The position numbers and the translations under genes were made by a program. The notes beneath the pieces are model-generated. The model worked only from the letters and a program-made list of their open reading frames with translations, did not search any database and had not been told where the DNA came from. 64,000 bases of DNA from Ectopseudomonas composti (GTDB taxonomy: Bacteria; Pseudomonadota; Gammaproteobacteria; Pseudomonadales; Pseudomonadaceae), in the NCBI RefSeq assembly GCF_001567565.1, contig NZ_LSSW01000019.1, positions 79,172 to 143,171 on the forward strand, given 5' to 3'. This document shows, piece by piece, positions 1-10,669 of the stretch. Position 1 is the first letter of the stretch. Each line of letters starts with the position of its first letter.

Positions 1-705
<705 letters not shown>

Positions 706-714
706 TAGCCATCT

Positions 715-1578
715 TCACTCGATATTCTGAACCTGCTCGCGCATCTGCTCGATCAGGACTTTCAAGTTGACTGCCGCTTGCGTGCTGCGCGGGTCGAAGG
801 CTTTGGAACCGAGGGTGTTGGCTTCGCGGTTGAGTTCCTGCATCAGGAAGTCCAGGCGCCGACCCGCGGCGCCGCCAGCCTTGAGCACGCGGCGCACTTC
901 GCTGACGTGGGTGCTCAGGCGGTCCAGTTCCTCGGCCACGTCGCTCTTCTGCGCCAGCAGCACCAGCTCCTGTTCCAGGCGTTGCGGGTCGAGCTCGGCC
1001 TGCATCTCGGCGAAGCGGGTTTCGATCTTCTGGCGCTGGCCGGCGAGCATCTGCGGCACCAGTTGGCGCAAGGCGGCGATTTCGTCGAGGATGCTGTCGA
1101 GGCGCTCGTTGAGCAGCTTGGCCAGTTCCGCGCCTTCACGGGCGCGGCCGGCCTTGAGCTCGCCCAGCGCCTGGTCGAACAGCTTCAGCGCGGCCGCGTT
1201 GAGGGCTTGCGGGTCGGCCGAGTCGGCTACCAGCACGCCTGGCCAGGCCAGCACTTCCAGTGGGTTGAGTGGCGCCGGTTGCTGAATCAGCGCCGCGACC
1301 TGCTCGGCGGCGCTGATCAGTTGGCGAGCGCGCTCGCTGTCGACCTGCAGTTGTTTACCGGCGCTTTCTTCGGCGAAGCGCAGGGTGCATTCCACCTTGC
1401 CGCGCGACAGGCCCTGGCGCAGTGCTTCACGCACGGCGCCTTCGAGGTCGCGAAACGCTTCGGGCAGGCGCAGATGCGGCTCGAGATAGCGGTGATTGAC
1501 CGAGCGCAGTTCCCAGCTCAGGGTGCCGTGGGCGGTTGCCTGCTCGTTGCGGGCAAAGGCCGTCATGCTGTGAACCAT
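715..1578 (-). CDS. yicC: YicC/YloC-family endoribonuclease
   Basis: 287-residue protein of the YicC/YloC family, described in E. coli as an endoribonuclease acting on the small RNA RyhB. The N-terminus MVHSMTAFARNEQ, the SVNHRYLEPHLRLP segment and the C-terminal DFLMQELNREANTLGSKA block are the family signatures (YicC N domain, then DUF1732). I chose the ATG at 1576-1578 because family members start exactly at M-xSMTAF; the open frame extends 25 codons upstream without homology. It is divergent from rph and lies upstream of gmk on the same strand. Confidence 0.93.
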   Translation of the reverse strand: MVHSMTAFARNEQATAHGTLSWELRSVNHRYLEPHLRLPEAFRDLEGAVREALRQGLSRGKVECTLRFAEESAGKQLQVDSERARQLISAAEQVAALIQQPAPLNPLEVLAWPGVLVADSADPQALNAAALKLFDQALGELKAGRAREGAELAKLLNERLDSILDEIAALRQLVPQMLAGQRQKIETRFAEMQAELDPQRLEQELVLLAQKSDVAEELDRLSTHVSEVRRVLKAGGAAGRRLDFLMQELNREANTLGSKAFDPRSTQAAVNLKVLIEQMREQVQNIE

Positions 1579-1639
1579 GGGATACCTCGTGGAAGTCGGC
1601 GTCGAAAAACGCAGGATTGTAGCGCAGTGAATCGACCCG

Positions 1640-1681
1640 ACCCAATTCGGCATGTCGCCACAGCCGCCCGGCCCCTATAAT
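1640..1681. promoter_or_regulatory. Divergent promoter region yicC/rph
   Basis: On the plus strand a perfect TATAAT lies at 1676-1681, 37 bases before the rph start, but its -35 is weak. On the minus strand TTGGGT (1640-1645) and TACAAT (1616-1621) are separated by 18 bases and could serve yicC. This is an inference from box similarity only. Confidence 0.45.
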
Positions 1682-1718
1682 GCGGACTGTTTTCACTTAA
1701 CGAAGTAGGTATCGCTCG

Positions 1719-2438
1719 ATGAAACGTCCCAGTGGCCGCGCCGCCGATCAGTTGCGCTCGATTCGCATCACCCGCAACTACACCAAGCACGCCGAGGGCT
1801 CGGTGCTGGTGGAGTTCGGCGATACCAAGGTGATCTGTACCGTCAGCGTCGAGTCCGGCGTGCCGCGTTTCCTCAAGGGCCAGGGCCAGGGTTGGTTGAC
1901 CGCCGAGTACGGCATGCTGCCGCGCGCCACCGGCGAGCGTAACCAGCGTGAGGCCAGCCGCGGCAAGCAGGGTGGTCGTACCCTGGAAATCCAGCGCCTG
2001 ATCGGCCGTTCGCTGCGCGCTGCGCTGGACATGACCAAGCTGGGCGAGAACACCCTGTACGTCGACTGCGACGTGATCCAGGCCGACGGCGGTACCCGTA
2101 CCGCGTCCATCACTGGGGCCATGGTGGCGCTGATCGACGCGCTGAAGGTGCTGAAGAAGCGTGGTGCGCTGAAAGGCGAGCCGCTCAAGCAGATGATCGC
2201 AGCCGTGTCGGTCGGCATCTACCAGGGTGAGCCGGTACTGGATCTGGATTACCTGGAAGATTCCGCCGCCGAGACCGACCTCAACGTGGTGATGACCAAC
2301 GCCGGCGGCTTCATCGAAGTGCAGGGCACCGCCGAAGGTGCGCCGTTCCAGCCTGACGAGTTCAACGCCATGCTGGCGCTGGCGCAGAAGGGTATGAACG
2401 AGATCTTTGAACTGCAGAAGGCCGCTCTGGTCGACTGA
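1719..2438 (+). CDS. rph: Ribonuclease PH
   Basis: Phosphorolytic 3'-5' exoribonuclease trimming tRNA 3' ends in the cytosol. The 239-residue length is the family norm. It carries the N-terminal [13 protein letters not shown] block, [13 protein letters not shown] around the RNA-binding arginines, and [13 protein letters not shown], the phosphate-site region of PNPase/RNase PH folds. The ATG follows GTAGGT. It is divergent from yicC and followed 28 bases later by the DUF4870 gene. Nothing indicates the C-terminal frameshift known from some E. coli K-12 strains. Confidence 0.97.
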   Translation: MKRPSGRAADQLRSIRITRNYTKHAEGSVLVEFGDTKVICTVSVESGVPRFLKGQGQGWLTAEYGMLPRATGERNQREASRGKQGGRTLEIQRLIGRSLRAALDMTKLGENTLYVDCDVIQADGGTRTASITGAMVALIDALKVLKKRGALKGEPLKQMIAAVSVGIYQGEPVLDLDYLEDSAAETDLNVVMTNAGGFIEVQGTAEGAPFQPDEFNAMLALAQKGMNEIFELQKAALVD

Positions 2439-2466
2439 GATCTTCAACCGCGCAAGGAGCACCCGC

Positions 2467-2838
2467 ATGAATGACGATATGCAAGACCCGGTTCCGACGC
2501 CCAGCCAGGAAGCACGTCAGTGGGCGATGTTCTGTCACTTCGCCGCCTTTCTCGGCCTGGTGTTCCCGTTCGGTAATCTGCTCGGGCCGCTGATCATCTG
2601 GCAGATCAAGAAGGACATGGACCCCTTCGTCGACGCTCAGGGCAAGGAAGCGCTGAACTTCCAGATCAGCGTGGCGCTGGCCGCTGTCGTCTGCTTCATT
2701 CTGATGGTGGTGGTAATCGGCTTCCCATTGCTGATGCTGCTGGGCCTGGCCGCGCTGGTGCTGACCATCATCGCCGGGATCAAGGCCAACGAGGGGCAGG
2801 CTTATCGCTACCCCTTCAGCTGGCGCCTGGTGAAGTAA
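2467..2838 (+). CDS. DUF4870 small membrane protein
   Basis: 123-residue integral membrane protein of the DUF4870 (Tic20-like) family; role unknown. Visible are the ARQWAMFCHFAAFLGL first helix, the conserved DPFVDAQGKEALNFQIS loop that defines the family, and two further hydrophobic helices (about 60-80 and 82-100) before a basic C-terminus. The ATG at 2467 has AAGGAG eight bases upstream, better than the earlier in-frame starts. It sits between rph and crc, as its homologue does in P. aeruginosa, and ends in front of a strong terminator. Confidence 0.85.
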   Translation: MNDDMQDPVPTPSQEARQWAMFCHFAAFLGLVFPFGNLLGPLIIWQIKKDMDPFVDAQGKEALNFQISVALAAVVCFILMVVVIGFPLLMLLGLAALVLTIIAGIKANEGQAYRYPFSWRLVK

Positions 2839-2851
2839 AGCTGCGTGCAAG

Positions 2852-2878
2852 AAAAAGCCGGCGATAAGCCGGCTTTTT
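2852..2878. terminator. Bidirectional rho-independent terminator
   Basis: An 11-bp perfect stem (AAAAAGCCGGC / GCCGGCTTTTT) with loop GATAA. The A-run on one side and T-run on the other let it terminate both the rph-DUF4870 transcript and the convergent crc transcript. Confidence 0.9.
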
Positions 2879-2890
2879 CGTATCTGTCGA

Positions 2891-3670
2891 TCAGATGCTG
2901 AGAATCCAGTCGTAATCGACGATCAGCGGCGCATGCTGGGAGAAGCGCGGCTGACGCGGCAGGCGGGCGCTGCGAACGCTGCGGCGCATGCCCGGAGTGA
3001 GCAACTGGTAGTCGAAGCGATAGCCCAGGTTGAGCATCTCGGCCTGTTCGTTGTCCGGCCACCAACTGAACTGGTCCCCTTCGCGGCTGACTTCGCGCAG
3101 GGCGTCGACATAGCCCATGTTGCCGACCACTTCATCCATCCAGGCGCGTTCGGGCGCCAGGAAGCCCGGTGATTGCTGGCAATCGCGCCAGTTCTTCACG
3201 TCCATCTTCTGGTGCGCCACGTGCAGCGAGCCGCAGTAGATGTACTCGCGACGCTTGCGCCGTTGCTTGTCCAGATAGTGGGTGAAGTCGTCCATGAACT
3301 TGAATTTCTGATTCAAGCTCTCGTCACCGTCCCGCCCGCTTGGCAGAAGCAGGGTGGCGATACTTACCTTGTCGAAATCTGCCTGCAGGTAGCGCCCGTA
3401 GCGATCGGCCATCTCGAAGCCGAGGCCGCTGATCACCGCCTTGGGTTGCAATCGCGAGTAGAGCGCCACGCCACCTTGGCTGGGCACTTCACCGTCGCAT
3501 GCATAGAGGAAATAACCATCCAGCTGGAAGGCTTGGTCGTCCATTTCAAAGGCGGAGGCACGGGTGTCTTGCAGGCAGATCACGTCGGCATTCTGGGCTT
3601 GCAGCCAGCTGAGCAGACCTCGCTCGGCCGCAGCCTGAATACCATTCACGTTCACACTGATGATCCGCAT
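2891..3670 (-). CDS. crc: Catabolite repression control protein Crc
   Basis: Crc works with Hfq at A-rich mRNA sites to repress translation of secondary carbon-source genes in Pseudomonas. The 259-residue ExoIII-like (EEP) fold starts MRIISVNVNGIQAA. The sequence agrees with Crc rather than a nuclease: ICLQDTR has Asp where ExoIII has Glu, the GDxN catalytic motif is replaced by CGSLHVAH, and the terminal SDHAP is SQHAPL. The start at 3668-3670 gives the standard Crc N-terminus; the preceding in-frame residues are non-homologous. The pyrE-crc divergent arrangement is the known Pseudomonas locus. Confidence 0.95.
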   Translation of the reverse strand: MRIISVNVNGIQAAAERGLLSWLQAQNADVICLQDTRASAFEMDDQAFQLDGYFLYACDGEVPSQGGVALYSRLQPKAVISGLGFEMADRYGRYLQADFDKVSIATLLLPSGRDGDESLNQKFKFMDDFTHYLDKQRRKRREYIYCGSLHVAHQKMDVKNWRDCQQSPGFLAPERAWMDEVVGNMGYVDALREVSREGDQFSWWPDNEQAEMLNLGYRFDYQLLTPGMRRSVRSARLPRQPRFSQHAPLIVDYDWILSI

Positions 3671-3750
3671 AAATGGCCCCCAAAAACACATGCATGTATG
3701 ATACCCGAGCTCACTTCAATTAGCTAAATCCGTGCCGTCCGGGACTTTTC

Positions 3751-4392
3751 ATGCAAGCGTACCAGCGCGATTTCATTCGTTTTGCCATCGAGCGCGGAGT
3801 TCTGCGTTTCGGTCAGTTCACCCTCAAGTCCGGGCGCACCAGCCCCTATTTCTTCAACGCCGGCCTGTTCGACAGCGGCCTGGCGCTGGCCCAGCTGGGG
3901 CGTTTCTATGCGGCGGCTATCGTCGATAGCGGCATCGAATTCGACGTGCTGTTCGGCCCGGCCTACAAGGGCATTCCGCTGGCGGCGACCACTGCCGTCG
4001 CGCTGGCCGAGCATCATCAGCGCGATCTGCCCTGGTGCTTCAACCGCAAGGAAGCCAAGGATCACGGCGAAGGCGGCACTCTGGTCGGCGCGCCACTCCA
4101 GGGCCGTGTGCTGATCGTCGATGACGTGATTACCGCAGGCACCGCCATCCGCGAAGTGATGCAGATCATCCAGGGCCAGGGCGCCCAGGCTGCCGGCACG
4201 CTGATCGCGCTGAACCGCCAGGAGCGTGGCCAGGGCGAGCTCTCCGCGATTCAGGAGGTCGAGCGCGACTTCGGTATGCCGGTAGTGAGCATCGTGTCAC
4301 TCGAACAGGTATTGGAATATCTGGCAGGGGATGCTGAACTGAAGCAATATCTGCCGGCTGTCGAAGCCTATCGCGCCGAGTACGGAATCTAG
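3751..4392 (+). CDS. pyrE: Orotate phosphoribosyltransferase
   Basis: Converts orotate and PRPP to OMP in pyrimidine synthesis. 213 residues, the usual size. It shows [13 protein letters not shown] (orotate-binding loop, about 24-36), [11 protein letters not shown], the flexible-loop [11 protein letters not shown] (about 99-109) and the PRPP motif [13 protein letters not shown] (about 120-132). It is divergent from crc with an 80-base gap and followed 20 bases later by the DUF4124 gene. Confidence 0.98.
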   Translation: MQAYQRDFIRFAIERGVLRFGQFTLKSGRTSPYFFNAGLFDSGLALAQLGRFYAAAIVDSGIEFDVLFGPAYKGIPLAATTAVALAEHHQRDLPWCFNRKEAKDHGEGGTLVGAPLQGRVLIVDDVITAGTAIREVMQIIQGQGAQAAGTLIALNRQERGQGELSAIQEVERDFGMPVVSIVSLEQVLEYLAGDAELKQYLPAVEAYRAEYGI

Positions 4393-4412
4393 CCCTAGCA
4401 CAAGGTTGTCCT

Positions 4413-5015
4413 ATGCCTGCACCGCTCCTGACCCGCTGTACGCTGCTCTGTAGCCTGCTACTGCCGTTGTCTGGAGTGGCTGCCGAGCTGTATCGCTATG
4501 TCGATAACAAGGGCGTGACGGTGCTCAGTCGTCAGGGCGTGCCGCCGGAGCTCATCGGCAAGGGTTACGAGGTGCTCAACGATCAGGGCCGGGTGGTGCG
4601 AGTGATTCCGCCTGCACCGACGCCGGAAGAGTTCGCCCGCATGCAGGCGGACAAGGTTCGCGCCAGCAACGATGCCCAACTGCTGCGCCTGTACACCAAT
4701 CTCGATGATGTCGACCGCGCTCGCGAACGCAAGCTGTCCGAGCTCGATGGCGTCACCAGCGTCGCTCGCGGCAATCTGCAGTCGGTGCGTACCCAGCAGG
4801 CCAATCTGCAGAGCCAGGCCGCCGATCATGAGCGTGCCGGGCGCCAGGTACCGGAGCACCTGCTGGCGCAGATCAACAACCTCAAGGAAGAACAGCAGCG
4901 TCTGCTGCGTGATATCGCCCGTTACAAGGACGCACGCGCCCAAGCGGAGGCCAGTTTCGCCGCTGATCGCGCACGTCTGGCGGAGTTGTTCGGCGAGCCG
5001 CAGAGCAAACCCTGA
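4413..5015 (+). CDS. Exported DUF4124-domain protein
   Basis: 200-residue protein with a signal peptide (LLTRCTLLCSLLLPLSGVAA, cleavage near residue 24) followed by the DUF4124 signature ELYRYVDNKGVTVLSRQGVPPE. The second half (about 80-190) is highly charged and Gln/Arg/Glu-rich, consistent with a long coiled coil. Probably periplasmic; function unknown. It follows pyrE closely and may be cotranscribed; the same neighbour occurs in P. aeruginosa. Confidence 0.85.
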   Translation: MPAPLLTRCTLLCSLLLPLSGVAAELYRYVDNKGVTVLSRQGVPPELIGKGYEVLNDQGRVVRVIPPAPTPEEFARMQADKVRASNDAQLLRLYTNLDDVDRARERKLSELDGVTSVARGNLQSVRTQQANLQSQAADHERAGRQVPEHLLAQINNLKEEQQRLLRDIARYKDARAQAEASFAADRARLAELFGEPQSKP

Positions 5016-5018
5016 CGT

Positions 5019-5180
5019 TCAGTTCTGCGGCGCAACCTTCTCGACGTTCTTGATCTTTTCCCTGAGCCACTGAGCCACTGAGCCAGCGCTGCCGCGTGTC
5101 GCGCTATCAGCGTATACATAGACGATTTCACCGCTGGTCAGCAGTTCGCCGTCGCGCGGATGGGCCCGAGTATGCGCATC
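5019..5180 (-). pseudogene. C-terminal remnant, possibly a hot-dog acyl-CoA thioesterase
   Basis: The minus strand encodes an uninterrupted 53-codon tail containing RDGELLTSGEIVYVYAD and then SVAQWLREKIKNVEKV before a TGA at 5019-5021. From memory, the gELLasGEivyVyad pattern fits the last strand and helix of YbgC-type hot-dog thioesterases. There is no start or N-terminal domain: upstream the frame runs into the GC-rich palindrome at 5196-5220, which looks like the break point. I infer the decayed end of a gene once located here; family assignment is tentative. Confidence 0.4.
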
Positions 5181-5195
5181 GCTATGTTTGCCAAG

Positions 5196-5220
5196 CCCTC
5201 TCCCGCGAGCGGGAGAGGGG
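5196..5220. repeat. GC-rich palindrome (CCCTCTCCCGC hairpin)
   Basis: CCCTCTCCCGC and GCGGGAGAGGG form an 11-bp perfect stem with a two-base loop. It lies 28 bases beyond the argB stop and may act as its terminator, though it lacks a T-run; it also resembles dispersed intergenic palindromes. Confidence 0.55.
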
Positions 5221-5247
5221 CATCAGAAGGCCGCGTAGCGGCCGCTG

Positions 5248-6177
<930 letters not shown>

Positions 6178-8766
6178 TCAAAAGGGCAGTTGCAGGTCGG
6201 GGGCGACCTTGAGCAGTTGCGCGCGGAACACGTCCTGGATGCGCTCCAGCTCTTCCTGGGTTTCGGCTTCGAAGCGCAGCACCAGCACCGGTGTGGTGTT
6301 GGAGGCGCGGATCAGGCCCCAGCCCTTGGGATAGTCGACGCGTACACCGTCGATGCTGGTGATGTTCGCCTCGCCCCACTGGCCTTCACGCTGCAGGCGT
6401 TCGATCATGCCGAACTTGGTCTGCTCGGTGACCTTGATGTTGATTTCCGGCGTGGAAATGTCGTTGGGGAAGGCGCTGAACACCTGCTCGGCGTTGCGCT
6501 TTTCGAGGCTGAGGATTTCCAGCAGACGGGCCGCGCTGTAGATACCGTCGTCGAAACCGTACCAGCGCTCCTTGAAGAAAATGTGGCCGCTCATTTCGCC
6601 GGCCAGCAGGGCGCCGGTTTCCTTCATCTTCTTCTTGATCAGCGAGTGGCCGGTCTTCCACATCACCGGGCGACCGCCGTAGCCGCTGATCAGCGGGGTC
6701 AGGCGACGGGTGCATTTGACGTCGAAGATGATGTCGGCGCCAGGGTTGCGCGAGACCACGTCCTTGGCGAACAGCATCAGCAGGCGATCCGGATAGACGA
6801 TGTTGCCGGTGTTGGTCACCACGCCGACGCGGTCGCCGTCGCCGTCGAAGGCCAGGCCCAGGTCGGCGTTCTCGGATTTGACGCGGGCGATCAGGTCGAC
6901 CAGGTTCTCCGGCTTGCCCGGATCCGGGTGGTGGTTGGGGAAGGTGCCATCCACTTCGCAGAACAGCGGAATCACGCTGCAGCCCAGGGCTTCGATCAGT
7001 TGCGGGGCGATCACGCCGGCGGCGCCGTTGCCGCAGTCCACCACCACCTTGAGCGGCTTGGCCAGGGCGATGTCGTCGCGGATGGTCTTGAAGTACTGCG
7101 GCAGCACGTCGACCTGCTGCACGCTGCCGACGCCGCTGGCCAGGTCGTTGTTGTCCAGGCGGCTCTTCAGCGCGAGGATCTGCTCGTTGGCCAGGGTGTC
7201 GCCAGCGATGATGATCTTGAAACCGTTGTAGTCCGGCGGGTTGTGGCTGCCGGTGAGCATCACGGCCGAGCGGCCTTCCAGCACGTTGGCGGCGAAGTAC
7301 ACCACCGGGGTTGGCACCATGCCGATATCGGTGACTTCGCAGCCGCAGTCGAGCAGGCCTTGCACAAGCTGTTGCAGCAGTTCCGGGCCGGACAGGCGAC
7401 CGTCACGGCCGACGATGACCTTGGGTTCGCCCTGGGCCAGGCTTTGCGAACCGATGGCGCGGCCAATCCAGTAGGCGTATTCGGCGGTCAGGGTGTCACC
7501 GACCACGCCACGAATGTCGTAGGCGCGGAAGATGTCGGCGGGAAGTTTCGGGGCGCTTTGGCTTTTGCTCATTGCGGGGCTCTGCTCCAGTCCCAGGAGA
7601 TCCTGGTCTTCATCGAGAATGTCGATATCGAGGATATCGGTGTCCTGAAACAGCGGGTCGACCAGCTCGGCCGGTTTGGCGGCCGGCTGAGCGGCGGGGG
7701 CCGCTGCTGTTCCTTTAACGGGGGTACTACTGCCTTCAGGGCTGCTACGACGCGGCAGTCTTGCCAGGCTCTGGGCCAGGACATCGAGCGCCGGGACGCT
7801 GAGGCTGAAGGCTTTGACGTTCTTACCGGCAGAGAGTTCTTTGAGCATCTGCCCAAGCTGCTGGGCATCGCCATTGACGCGCCGTTGCAGGGCACCCTGC
7901 ACCAGAATCAGGCCGATCAGGGCGCCGCCGAGCGCCAGCAATGCCGCAAGGCCGAGCAGCGGTAGCGGAAGGCCGCCCCCTGTCAGGCCGGGACCCGGGG
8001 TGAAGCTGAGCTTCCAGTAGGGGTTGCCGGTGGTGAAGGTCTGCGTAGTCCCCTCGCCTGGTTGGCCGCGTTGCAGCAGGATTTGTGCCGGAGTGTTGGC
8101 GAACTGCTGCACCAGCTGCACCTGGCCGTACTCGGCAGGAAGCGCCGGCAGGGCTGCGAGCAGGCGTTGCAGGTCGAACGCCAGCATGAGCGTGCCCTGG
8201 GGCGGTTGGCTGTCGCTGGTGCGCAGCACCACGGCGTTGTAGGCCAACCAGCGTTTGCCGACGCGATAGGCTTCGACAGCCGGCTGCTGACCGCTTTCGG
8301 CGCGGCGCAGCATATCCAGACCGGCGAAGTTCATCGGCGCGGCGCGCGAGGTGTTCTGGACGGCTTCGCCACGGCGATTGAGGTGGGCATCGATCACGCC
8401 ATCCCAATAGCCCAGGCGCCGTTCCGCTTCGCTGACCTGCAGGTTGTCGCCGCTTTGCAGTGCCTGCAGCAGTTCCGGGTTGCGCGCCGCCGCGAGGCTG
8501 TCGGCCTGCAGTTGCTTGAGTGCCTGTTGCACTGCAGCGGCCTGGTTGCTGCCGATGGCCTGGGTCAGTTCGGCCTGGCGCGCCTGGCTGCCGCTGCTAT
8601 CGGCGAACCACAGCAGTGCGCCCCCTGCGCCGACGCCGAGCAGTGCGGCCAGCAGGCCAGGCAGGAGCGGGCCCAGCGAGAGTTGGGCGGCCTTGCTCCT
8701 GGACTTGCTCGGCGCCGGGCTGGCGGCAGTGTCGGCTTCCTTGGCGCTACGCTTGAAGAGTTTCAC
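6178..8766 (-). CDS. algC: Phosphomannomutase/phosphoglucomutase AlgC, long membrane-anchored form
   Basis: Interconverts Man-6-P/Man-1-P and Glc-6-P/Glc-1-P for alginate, LPS and rhamnolipid precursors. The 862-residue frame has two parts. Residues 1-398 hold a basic N-terminus, a transmembrane helix near 30-52, an extracytoplasmic region, a second helix near 275-295 and an Ala/Pro linker. Residues 399-862 are the classic AlgC of 464 residues, beginning MSKSQSAPKLPADIFRAYDI. The phosphoserine loop TGSHNP (Ser about 507) and metal loop FDGDGDR are intact. No frameshift separates the halves. The 463-residue form starting at 7572 is the alternative. Confidence 0.93.
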   Translation of the reverse strand: MKLFKRSAKEADTAASPAPSKSRSKAAQLSLGPLLPGLLAALLGVGAGGALLWFADSSGSQARQAELTQAIGSNQAAAVQQALKQLQADSLAAARNPELLQALQSGDNLQVSEAERRLGYWDGVIDAHLNRRGEAVQNTSRAAPMNFAGLDMLRRAESGQQPAVEAYRVGKRWLAYNAVVLRTSDSQPPQGTLMLAFDLQRLLAALPALPAEYGQVQLVQQFANTPAQILLQRGQPGEGTTQTFTTGNPYWKLSFTPGPGLTGGGLPLPLLGLAALLALGGALIGLILVQGALQRRVNGDAQQLGQMLKELSAGKNVKAFSLSVPALDVLAQSLARLPRRSSPEGSSTPVKGTAAAPAAQPAAKPAELVDPLFQDTDILDIDILDEDQDLLGLEQSPAMSKSQSAPKLPADIFRAYDIRGVVGDTLTAEYAYWIGRAIGSQSLAQGEPKVIVGRDGRLSGPELLQQLVQGLLDCGCEVTDIGMVPTPVVYFAANVLEGRSAVMLTGSHNPPDYNGFKIIIAGDTLANEQILALKSRLDNNDLASGVGSVQQVDVLPQYFKTIRDDIALAKPLKVVVDCGNGAAGVIAPQLIEALGCSVIPLFCEVDGTFPNHHPDPGKPENLVDLIARVKSENADLGLAFDGDGDRVGVVTNTGNIVYPDRLLMLFAKDVVSRNPGADIIFDVKCTRRLTPLISGYGGRPVMWKTGHSLIKKKMKETGALLAGEMSGHIFFKERWYGFDDGIYSAARLLEILSLEKRNAEQVFSAFPNDISTPEINIKVTEQTKFGMIERLQREGQWGEANITSIDGVRVDYPKGWGLIRASNTTPVLVLRFEAETQEELERIQDVFRAQLLKVAPDLQLPF

Positions 8767-8805
8767 GTCGGTGCTCCTCGGCGGGTCGTCCTACGGTGGG
8801 ATGAG

Positions 8806-9261
8806 TCAGTGGCTACCGGAGTGGCCAAAGCCACCTGCGCCACGTTGGGTCTCGTCGAACTGTTCGACCAATTCGAAATGCGCCTGCACCACGGGTACCA
8901 GCACCAGCTGCGCGATACGCTCGCCGATGGCGATGGTGAACGGCGTCTGGCCACGGTTCCAGCACGACACCATCAGCTCGCCCTGGTAGTCCGAATCGAT
9001 CAGGCCGACCAGGTTGCCGAGGACGATGCCGTGTTTGTGGCCGAGTCCCGAGCGCGGCAGGATCATCGCCGCCAGGCCGGGGTCGCCGATGTAGATCGAC
9101 AGGCCGGTGGGAATCAGCACGGTCTGGCCCGGCTCGAGGACGATCTCCTCCTTGAGCATGGCGCGCAGGTCGAGGCCGGCGGAGCCGGGCGTGGCGTACT
9201 GCGGCAGCGGGAATTGTTGGCCGAGGCGGGGGTCGAGGATCTTGGCTTGCAGAGCGTGCAT
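8806..9261 (-). CDS. dut: dUTP pyrophosphatase
   Basis: Trimeric dUTPase hydrolysing dUTP to dUMP and PPi. 151 residues with all five motifs in order: [51 protein letters not shown] and the C-terminal arginine lid [10 protein letters not shown]. It starts three bases after the coaBC stop and lies 39 bases upstream of algC on the same strand, the conserved coaBC-dut-algC-argB series. Confidence 0.98.
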   Translation of the reverse strand: MHALQAKILDPRLGQQFPLPQYATPGSAGLDLRAMLKEEIVLEPGQTVLIPTGLSIYIGDPGLAAMILPRSGLGHKHGIVLGNLVGLIDSDYQGELMVSCWNRGQTPFTIAIGERIAQLVLVPVVQAHFELVEQFDETQRGAGGFGHSGSH

Positions 9262-9263
9262 GG

Positions 9264-10472
9264 TCAGTTCTTGTTCAGTCGTTCGGCGATAAGGGTGATC
9301 AACTGGCGGGCGATCTTGCCCTTGCTGGTCTGGGCGAAGCTGGTTGGCTGCAACCCACGGTCGATCACGGTGATGGCGTTCTCTTCACTATTGAAGCCGA
9401 TGCTGGGGTTGGCCACATCATTGGCGACGATCAGGTCGAGATTCTTGTCGCGCAGTTTGCGCGAGGCGTATTCCAGCAGGTTCTCGGTTTCGGCGGCGAA
9501 GCCCACGCTGAACGGGCGATCCTCACGGCCGGCGATGGTGGCGAGAATATCCGGGTTGCGCACCATTTGCAGGAGCATACCCTCGCCGCTGGTGGGGTCT
9601 TTCTTCAATTTGTGCTGCGCGACCACTTCCGGGCGATAGTCGGCCACCGCTGCGGCGGCGATCAGCACGTCGCAGGGCATCGCGGCTTCGCAAGCGGCGA
9701 GCATGTCACGTGCACTGACCACGTCGATGCGGCTGACCCGGTCCGGCGTCGGCAGGTGCACCGGGCCGCTGACCAGCGTCACGCGCGCGCCAGCCTCGGC
9801 TGCGGCCTCGGCCAGGGCGAAGCCCATCTTGCCGGAGCTGTGGTTGGTGATGTAACGCACCGGGTCGATGTTTTCCTGTGTCGGCCCGGCGGTGATGAGG
9901 ATGTGCAGGCCATCGAGCGCCTGGCGCTGGAAGCAGTCGGCTGCCAGCAGGGCCAGGTCGTTGGGTTCGAGCATGCGGCCGAGGCCGACGTCGCCGCAGG
10001 CCTGACTACCGGACGCCGGGCCGAACAGGCGCATACCGCGCTGTTGCAGCAGATCGAGATTGGCCTGGGTGGCGTCGTCGCGCCACATGGCCTGGTTCAT
10101 TGCCGGCGCCAGTGCGACGGGGGCGTCGGTGGCCAGGACCAGAGTGGTCAGCAGGTCGTTGGCCACGCCCTGGGCCAGTCGCGCGATCAGGTCGGCGGTG
10201 GCCGGGGCGATCAGGATCAGGTCGGCCCAGCGCGCCAGCTCGATATGGCCCATCGCCGCTTCGGCGGCCGGGTCGAGCAGATCTAGATGCACGGGGTGCC
10301 CGGAGAGGGCCTGCAGGGTCAGCGGGGTGATGAACTCGCGTCCGCCCTGGGTCATTACCACGCGGACTTCGGCGCCTTGATCCTTGAGTCGGCGAACCAG
10401 TTCGGCGCTCTTGTAGGCAGCAATACCGCCCCCTACGCCGACAATGATGCGTTTGCGATACAGCCGCTGCAT
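9264..10472 (-). CDS. coaBC: Bifunctional phosphopantothenoylcysteine decarboxylase/synthetase
   Basis: Two steps of coenzyme A synthesis. The N-terminal CoaC flavoprotein half shows [15 protein letters not shown], the active-site PAMNQAMW and the substrate flap [13 protein letters not shown]. The C-terminal CoaB half shows [20 protein letters not shown] and the nucleotide region AAAVADYRP with KLKK. 402 residues, normal for the fusion. I set the start at 10470-10472 ([12 protein letters not shown]); the longer open frame adds 12 non-homologous residues. Divergent from radC. Confidence 0.96.
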   Translation of the reverse strand: MQRLYRKRIIVGVGGGIAAYKSAELVRRLKDQGAEVRVVMTQGGREFITPLTLQALSGHPVHLDLLDPAAEAAMGHIELARWADLILIAPATADLIARLAQGVANDLLTTLVLATDAPVALAPAMNQAMWRDDATQANLDLLQQRGMRLFGPASGSQACGDVGLGRMLEPNDLALLAADCFQRQALDGLHILITAGPTQENIDPVRYITNHSSGKMGFALAEAAAEAGARVTLVSGPVHLPTPDRVSRIDVVSARDMLAACEAAMPCDVLIAAAAVADYRPEVVAQHKLKKDPTSGEGMLLQMVRNPDILATIAGREDRPFSVGFAAETENLLEYASRKLRDKNLDLIVANDVANPSIGFNSEENAITVIDRGLQPTSFAQTSKGKIARQLITLIAERLNKN

Positions 10473-10601
10473 AGGCCTGCCTTTTATATACCGGTGGATG
10501 TGCGCCACGTGACCAACGCCTCCCCAGGCCGGCCCCGTGTAAAAAGATGGGCTACGATAGCACAGCGCCCGCAGCGGAACAGTGGGCGCCTGGCTCGACT
10601 A

Positions 10602-10653
10602 GGCACCTCTGAAAAACCTGGGGATGACAACGCAGGTAGTTTTTAGAGGCGCC
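10602..10653. repeat. 52-bp inverted repeat in radC leader
   Basis: GGCACCTCTGAAAAAC (10602-10617) faces GTTTTTAGAGGCGCC (10639-10653), with an inner CCTG/CAGG pair. It ends 16 bases before the radC start, so it would be in the 5' leader. It resembles dispersed intergenic palindromes of related Pseudomonas (recalled, not searched). Confidence 0.6.
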
Positions 10654-10669
10654 GCACAAGGAGGTGTAC

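Noticed and set aside
8062..9639. Plus-strand 525-codon open frame
   Set aside because: Antisense to algC, dut and coaBC, all firmly identified.
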